Positions 34,422 to 40,000 of a stretch of DNA of 40,000 bases are shown piece by piece. This DNA comes from Bigelowiella natans CCMP2755 (taxonomy: Eukaryota; Cercozoa; Chlorarachniophyceae): contig ADNK01000415.1 in NCBI GenBank assembly GCA_000320545.1, forward strand, positions 1 through 40,000, read 5' to 3'. Under the pieces are notes generated by a model. The model was not told where the DNA came from. It did no database searches and saw nothing but the letters and a program-made list of their open reading frames with translations. The number at the start of each line of letters is the position of its first letter. Positions within the stretch are counted from its first letter, which is position 1. Position numbers and translations under genes: made by a program.

Positions 34422-36110
34422 GTCTTTGTCGTTGAGTTGTGAAATCTAAGAGAGCATTTCTCAGGTAATGATGCTGTGCGAGGCTGGGAAATGGGGAGGT
34501 TTTCTAGTTTATTATGGAAGCGTATATTACTAGTGGTGTTGCAAGAGGAGGTGGATGCGCTGAAAGGATGACAGCGTATTTCTTATTTCACAGTCCGATG
34601 TACTTGGTTCAGGGCATTAGGTTTTCCAATTTCGCTCTATCTTACCTCTGGATTTTATGCCTCGAAGAGTTCAGGATAAGGTATAGGGGGCTACGATTTA
34701 CAGCAACATTTTAAATGTTTGAGATCTGTAATGAACGTTCCGACGGCTTACGTTGTCGTCTTCAGTATGTGAAGAAGCTCTAACAGGGTAGAATCTGATG
34801 TATAAGGCGCATTGGTGTATGGATTTTTTTTTTAAAGTTATGTAAGCACAAAATGTTTGTACAGTGGATACGAGAACGCGCACTGTGAGCACTGGGGTTG
34901 GAAAATGGTTGAAAATTAGCTCCAGTGCGTCATTAACAAATATCTCTTCTGATTTATCATTTACGATACATTTTTCATCTTCATTTTCGATCTATTTCGC
35001 AAAATTTGGAGGATCGGGGGGGGGGGGGGAAAGAGATGATTTTCTTAACCATTCTCTTTGATTATGTTTGTTGACCAATTTACATGGAATTCGAAGTATA
35101 CGACAATGATTCTTTGCAACAATTACAAAATTTTTAGCTTCCGCATTCCATGGATTTGCGCGCCGGCCTTTGGTTTTGTTCTTGTTTGAAGAGTTCGGGT
35201 TTAAATGAATGTTGCAGGACGCAATATATTAATGCAATGTATTTTTAGCATGTACGAGACAATCCAGATTTTCGTAGCCAATCCCAGATTTTCCTCAGAA
35301 GTCTCTCATACATGTATGTCATCGCAGGTTTTGTTTTGTCTCTTGATGGAGTTTCTCTGTGCTAGATCTATTTTTGGCGCGATCTCGGATAATTTCTAGA
35401 ATACCCGCACACGGAACCTCATCCAGAAATTTTACTGGTGATACTGGATATATTCAGAAATAAATGTAAATAATAAATTATTTGTAAATGCGGTATTATG
35501 ACCCAATATAAATTAATAGTCATTTATCTAGTTGAATCTTAAAAAAATCATTCGATTTATTTGTATTTTTTTGTCTCAGAAATTCTTACATTCTTACAAT
35601 ATTTATTACGTCGCATAAACTGTTTTCAGCATAAAAGAAATTACAGTAAGCCTATTTTTTTATGCTTAATGACATATACACCCAATTATCAACCTTTATA
35701 ATTGTCGATACCATCAATTCATATGGATACTGTCTACATTTTGAATTATAATTAGATAAACCGCCATCTTAAAAATCCTAATTATTCTACAGGTTTTGAG
35801 TGGTAGCAGCAACTTTCAGAGTTAAATCAATCTCTATTTTTAAAGTATCATGAAAATACAACACAATACATTGGAAGACACAAAATATAATTTAAAACCA
35901 AAAAATATTTTGAAATCGAAGATCCTTTGAATATGACCTTTAGATGTTGGGTTTTTTTTAAGGAATTGTTGTCTTATATTATAAATTACAAATAAAATTT
36001 GAATTTTACTTTATTGACAATTCTGAAATATTTTAAAAAGTCGCATCGGACTCGGAGCTTTGCGGTAGCTACTATTATCAAAAATCAACAGAACAACGAA
36101 GATTCACCCC
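34422..36110. other. Divergent intergenic region, AT-rich right half
   Basis: Lies between the PEHE-like gene (-) and the DAHP synthase fusion (+). A poly-G tract is at about 35018-35029, and 35380-36060 is strongly AT-rich with poly-A/T runs. Possible 5' exons of the PEHE-like gene may be in the left part, but none is convincing. No CTAG enrichment is seen, unlike the convergent gaps. Confidence 0.5.
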
Positions 36111-38584
36111 ATGTCTATGCCAACGAAAGCACACTGGTCTTTGGAAGCCTGGAGGAGCCTGCCTGCTAGGCACCAGCCAGTCTACAAGGACAAGAAGGAA
36201 TTGGAGCGTGTGCGCTCAACTTTGGAGGGACTTCCTGGTCTCGTTTCCTTTGCTGAAGTCTCGGCGCTACGCTCGAAGTTGGAGATGGTGTATGAAGGCA
36301 AATGCTTCTACCTTCAAGGGGGTCATTGTGCTGAGACCTTTAACCACTGCAACAAGGAGTCCATTCAGCCCATGCTCGATGTGATGAACATTATGAAGAA
36401 GGTGAGAATTAGATGGAAAGATAAGATTAAAAGAAATTATCACCTGATTGTCGTTCATATTTTCAGGTCATCTCCGAGTATACGGACATGCCAGTTGTGA
36501 CTCTTGGACGCATGGCTGGACAATATGCAAAGCCTCGTTCCAGCCCAACTGAGACTGTGAAAGGGGTTGTGATGGATTCATACAAGGGGGATATCATCAA
36601 CTGTAATCAAGCTGATGCCAAGGGACGGATTCCAGATCCAAACCGTATGATCCAAGGATACTTCCGCTCGGCAGCTTGCTTGAATTTCATTCGCAGTTCT
36701 ACTCATGTGAACAACCGCGTAAGCGGGGACATGCTTCAACGAGTGCGAATGATCTTGGGTTCAGGTGCAGTTCGATCTTGCTTTCATCCTGGTATGGTTG
36801 GTTTTGGGGATGATCTTAAGTTTAAGCATCTGTACAATGAGATGCCAAAGATTGAGAAAGACCAATCAAAGCTCGCTCCCGGTGAGAACTTTTTCATTTC
36901 CCATGAAGGACTACTTCTCGATTACGAGGACAGTCTTACTCGATGTGAGACAAAATCTGATGATGACGATGCTGCGAAGACTTGGTACAATGCCTCTACT
37001 CATATGCTGTGGATTGGTCACCGTACCCGTGGTCTTGAAGATGCTCATGTTGAATATTTCCGTGGACTCTACAACCCGGTCGGTGTGAAGGTTGGCCCAG
37101 GCACCACCCCAGAGGTGCTTGTGAAGTTGATCAACAGACTCAATCCGAAAAATGAAGCTGGGAAGATCGTCTTAATTACTCGTTTTGGTGCTGAAAAAGT
37201 TCTGAAAGATCTCCCAAGTCTGGTTCAAGCCGTAAAGGATGCTGGATTAAAAGTTATTTGGACCTGTGACCCTATGCATGGGAACACTTACAAAACCAAC
37301 ACTGGTTTCAAAACCCGTGATTTTAACAATATTGTAAAGGAAATTATAAACACCGTCGGTATCCATAAAAAAATTGGAACCCGTCTTAATGGTCTTCACC
37401 TAGAAATGTGCGGAGAAGACGTCACTGAATGCGTTGGTGGCCCTGAGAAGTTAGGAGAAACTGACCTTTCACGCTGCTTCACCTCCGCTTGTGATCCACG
37501 TCTGAACTTCGAACAAAGCGTCGCAGTTGCGTTTGCTGTTGGAAATGCTTTAAGAGCACCTGAAGCCAAAAAAACTATGTCACTTCCACAAGTCCCGTCT
37601 GTACAGTATGGTTCCGTCCCCGGTATGACGAAGCCAGTCTCAAGACTTATCTTTGGAACTCTGTTCCTGTCAAAAGTCTCTCAACCATTTAAACTTCTGG
37701 ATTCTATCTGGAGCAAAGGTGTCAATGCTTTTGACACTGCAGCAATCTACGGTGAACCTGAAGGCAGTTGCGAGAAGATACTCGGTGACTGGATCAAATC
37801 TCGCAATGTAAATAAAGAACAGCTTGTTCTCATCACTAAAGGTGGTTGCAGTGGCGCGGAGTCTAAATGGGCTGCTCGGACGAGCAAAGCTCAAATTTTG
37901 AAGGACATCGAAGGCTCTTTGGGACGTCTTGGTGTAGACACCATTGACATCTATCTCCTTCACCGTGATGACCCTTCAATTACTGTGCCAGAAATCGTTG
38001 ATACCATGAACGAACTCATTAAAAAAAAGAAAATCCTGAGTTGGGGTGTTTCTAACTGGAGTCTTGACCGCTTCAAAGCAGCTGTCGACTATGCTAAATC
38101 CAAAGATCTGGTTGGCCCCGTTGTAGATTCTCCACAAGCAAGTCTTGCGAAACCTGCGGGTCCTGTATGGCCTGGCACAACCCACATGAATGCGGAACGG
38201 GAGAAGTACTACACTACCAAAAAAGATGATGTATCTGTTTTTGCATGGGAAGCCCTCGCCAAAGGTTTCATGACTGGGAAGTGGAACCAGAATGACCTTG
38301 ACTCTGTTGAAGACAAACCATATCGCGAGAAGACACTAATTAAGGCTTATTGTACTGGCAGCAACTTTAAGCGTCGCCAGCGCGCCGAATTTCTTGCAAA
38401 GGAGAAGGGTGTCCCACTTCACTGTATCGCCCTTGCATACCTCTTGAATCTCCAGTGTGAGATGTTTGTACTTGTTGGTACCAGCAAACTTAATCATTTC
38501 AATTCCAACGTGGGTATGTTTGACGTCACTCTTTCAACTAAAGAATGCAAATGGTTGAACGAAGGAGGCGAACTTCAAGCATAA
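36111..38584 (+). CDS. Class II DAHP synthase fused to an aldo/keto reductase
   Basis: Exons 36111-36401 and 36467-38584 (65-base intron, AAG|GTGAGA ... TTTTCAG, phase 0) encode 802 residues. Residues 1 to about 460 are a complete class II (plant/RifH-type) 3-deoxy-D-arabino-heptulosonate 7-phosphate synthase, which joins PEP and erythrose 4-phosphate in the first shikimate step: GGHCAETF (metal Cys73), VVTLGRMAGQYAKPRS, IPDPNRM, HMLWIGHRTR, NPVGVKVGP, WTCDPMHGNT (His368), GLHLEMCGEDVTE (Glu410) and ACDPRLN (Asp440). After a short linker, residues about 475-802 form an aldo/keto reductase with the full tetrad Asp520, Tyr525, Lys555 and His596 (FDTAAIYG, ITKGG, LLHRDD). The usual Asp of GGDCAE is His here. 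There is no signal or transit peptide and an in-frame TAG lies upstream, so a cytosolic enzyme is predicted. The fusion reads continuously within the second exon. Confidence 0.95.
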
Positions 38585-39222
38585 AAAACCAAGATTTGGA
38601 TTCGATATGCATGAAGATGGGTTTTCTAAATTATTTCGATTTGTAGAACATTGATACAGCATCCTGTGTCCATTCTGCATTATCTGCAGCTTACCGCCAT
38701 GCTAGCATGCCCACGGAGCGAAGCATCATGATCCACGTGCACGTATCTAGATATTTCATGCATCGCACAAGCTAGATAATTCATCATGTCTAGCTAGCTA
38801 GATGTACGTAGCAGCGCGCTAGCTAGCTGCTAGCGCGTGCAATATCACAGCTAGCAGACAGCGGCAAATGACTACTATCAGATGCAAAGCTAGATTTAGC
38901 TATAGGACATGTAGCGGCTGCACATCTAGCTAGACATGTTCTAGATGTTCCTTGCATCACATCATGTTGCATTGTTGGCGCACTAACACAACAATGCGAG
39001 TGCTGCATGAGTGTCGCGGGGCTGCCTAGCTGGTCATAGACTGTCTATATATGAGACGGATGTAATGAAGAATTAAATTTTTTCAATGGACACCTGATGT
39101 AGCTGTCTATATATAGCTGCTCGTCTCGACGACGACGCGACTTCAGATATGTGCTAGCTAGCTAGCTTATTGCATGCTAATTTACTGACATTAACAATGT
39201 CTAAAATGTACGATGCAGTTGC
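38585..39222. other. Convergent spacer 5, CTAG/GCTAGC-rich non-coding DNA
   Basis: Tail-to-tail gap between the DAHP synthase fusion (+) and gene J (-). From about 38690 to 39180 it is dense in GCTAGC, CTAGCTAG, TCTAGA and GCATG words, for example TAGCTAGCTAG at 38793 and GCTAGCTAGCTAGC at 39154. It carries spacer repeat copy 3 at 39050-39085. No reading frame or exon is credible. Confidence 0.8.
39050..39085 (+). repeat. Spacer repeat copy 3 (AGACGGATGTAATGAAG ...)
   Basis: Contains AGACGGATGTAATGAAG, AATTAAATTT and TTCAAT. Positions 39050-39070 match the reverse complement of 31762-31782 exactly, about 7.3 kb away. Confidence 0.8.
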
Positions 39223-39889
39223 TCAAAAGCCACAGTTTATCTCAGAATGTGAAATAAATCCCTGAAGTCCATCAGATTTTGCGATCTCTACTGCCTCCTG
39301 TGCAGGATTTTTCCTCTTTTGCATACGACTGTATGTTAAATGCATAGATGCAATGAATGGGTCACTCCAGCTGATCAGATTGAACAACTATTAGTAACTC
39401 ACTGAAAGAGCGGATCTAAAAGATGCTCCTCGTTTAGTCCCCGGGACTCGAGGCCCTTTCTTAGAGATAGAATTTTCATTTTTTTTGCTCGTTGTTTTGG
39501 AAACCACACATACATCACATCTACGCATGATTGTCATCATTCATGAACCTGCATTCTTTGAGAATGCTCTCAACAAAATCAGCGTTAAGAAACGAAGCAT
39601 CCTCGCGCAGCATACCGAGCCCCTACAAAGACGAATAACCAATAGCCGTTATATTCCTATTTGGAAAGTACGATATTGTATGTAGTACCACATTCTCTGC
39701 ATCCATTGTGGTGTTCTGGAAATCTCCCCACACCTGCAATGCACACACACACACACAAATGCATCGCGGTCATCCACACGATGCATTGACTACTAGCACC
39801 CAGGGATCTAAAAATTCATTCATGATACCCCTAATCGAATGAATGCTTTCTCCGATTACGCAGAGGGTAACTACCTCATCGAATGTCAT
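39223..39889 (-). CDS. Gene J, small unknown protein in five tiny exons
   Basis: Exons 39889-39875 (MTFDE), 39733-39689 (VWGDFQNTTMDAENV), 39622-39549 (GLGMLREDASFLNADFVESI LKEC), 39459-39403 (KGLESRGLNEEHLLDPLF) and 39328-39223 (RMQKRKNPAQEAVEIAKSDG ...ISHSEINCGF, stop TGA) join in phases 0, 0, 2 and 2 and give 98 residues. Splice sites are GT-AG throughout (GTAGTT, GTACTA, GTTCAT, GTGAGT). The peptide looks helical and soluble with no signal peptide or membrane segment. I do not recognise it. The Met at 39889 follows an in-frame stop, but an upstream exon could also splice in at AATACAG near 39916, so the N-terminus may lie beyond the window. Confidence 0.6.
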
Positions 39890-40000
39890 GTTTTCTCCCC
39901 CCCCCTCCTCCTGTATTAGGCTCCAGATTCCCTCTGAGTTCTCCACCTAGTATCACCGGTGGTAGACGAGTTGATCGTTAATTGTCGGCACACATTTTGA
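39890..40000. other. Right edge, upstream side of gene J
   Basis: A C-run/CCTCC stretch (39898-39911) and an open minus-strand segment (VENSEGIWSLIQ) are present. It may be 5' UTR or an upstream exon of gene J or a neighbour; it cannot be settled from this window. Confidence 0.3.

Noticed and set aside
1-40000. tRNA, rRNA, snRNA or riboswitch genes
   Set aside because: I looked for cloverleaf-like GTTCRA boxes and conserved rRNA stretches by eye and found none convincing; a covariance-model scan would be needed to exclude small RNAs.

Overview
This is a nuclear window from a eukaryote that very probably has a complex (secondary) plastid. Genes are split by GT-AG introns, some into many small exons. 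Two adjacent genes, a bS21-type ribosomal protein and an FtsH protease, begin with a secretory signal peptide followed by a basic Ser/Ala-rich stretch, as expected of nuclear genes for proteins of a complex plastid. A nuclear plastid FtsH plus very high intron density would suit a chlorarachniophyte, but that is inference; a haptophyte or another secondary alga is not excluded. I see no tRNA, rRNA, CRISPR array or intact transposon gene.

Layout, left to right: a partial unknown gene A (+, ends 1580); plastid bS21 (-, 2944-3582) divergent from FtsH (+, 4256-6603); a minus-strand block with a Pet127-family mitochondrial RNA-metabolism protein (7531-11492), a chain of unassigned phase-0 exons (11824-13877) and an unknown protein (14130-15755); a protein kinase (+, 16131-18510); an unknown coiled-coil/acidic protein (-, 19472-21385); COG8, the Golgi tether subunit, in about 19 exons (-, 21857-28065); two unknown plus-strand genes (28355-29949 and ending 30965); a PEHE-like, possibly chromatin-associated protein (-, 32295-34421); a class II DAHP synthase fused to an aldo/keto reductase (+, 36111-38584); and a five-exon small gene (-, 39223-39889).

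Gene models were made by hand. GT-AG boundaries were chosen, exon phases checked arithmetically, and for COG8, Pet127, FtsH, the kinase and DAHP synthase the joined protein was compared with remembered family features. No database search was run. The genes are housekeeping functions of different compartments (plastid, mitochondrion, Golgi, nucleus, cytosol) and do not form a pathway cluster.

The most unusual feature is not a gene. All five convergent (tail-to-tail) junctions, and no divergent or tandem junction, hold about 0.6-1.3 kb of DNA extremely rich in CTAG/GCTAGC and largely free of the microsatellites that crowd the introns. Three of these spacers share an AGACGGATGTA motif; one carries it as an inverted pair about 610 bp apart, and a 21-base stretch of that spacer recurs exactly in the spacer at 38.6-39.2 kb. 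This looks like a spacer or repeat class tied to convergent transcription ends and is the best candidate for something undescribed.
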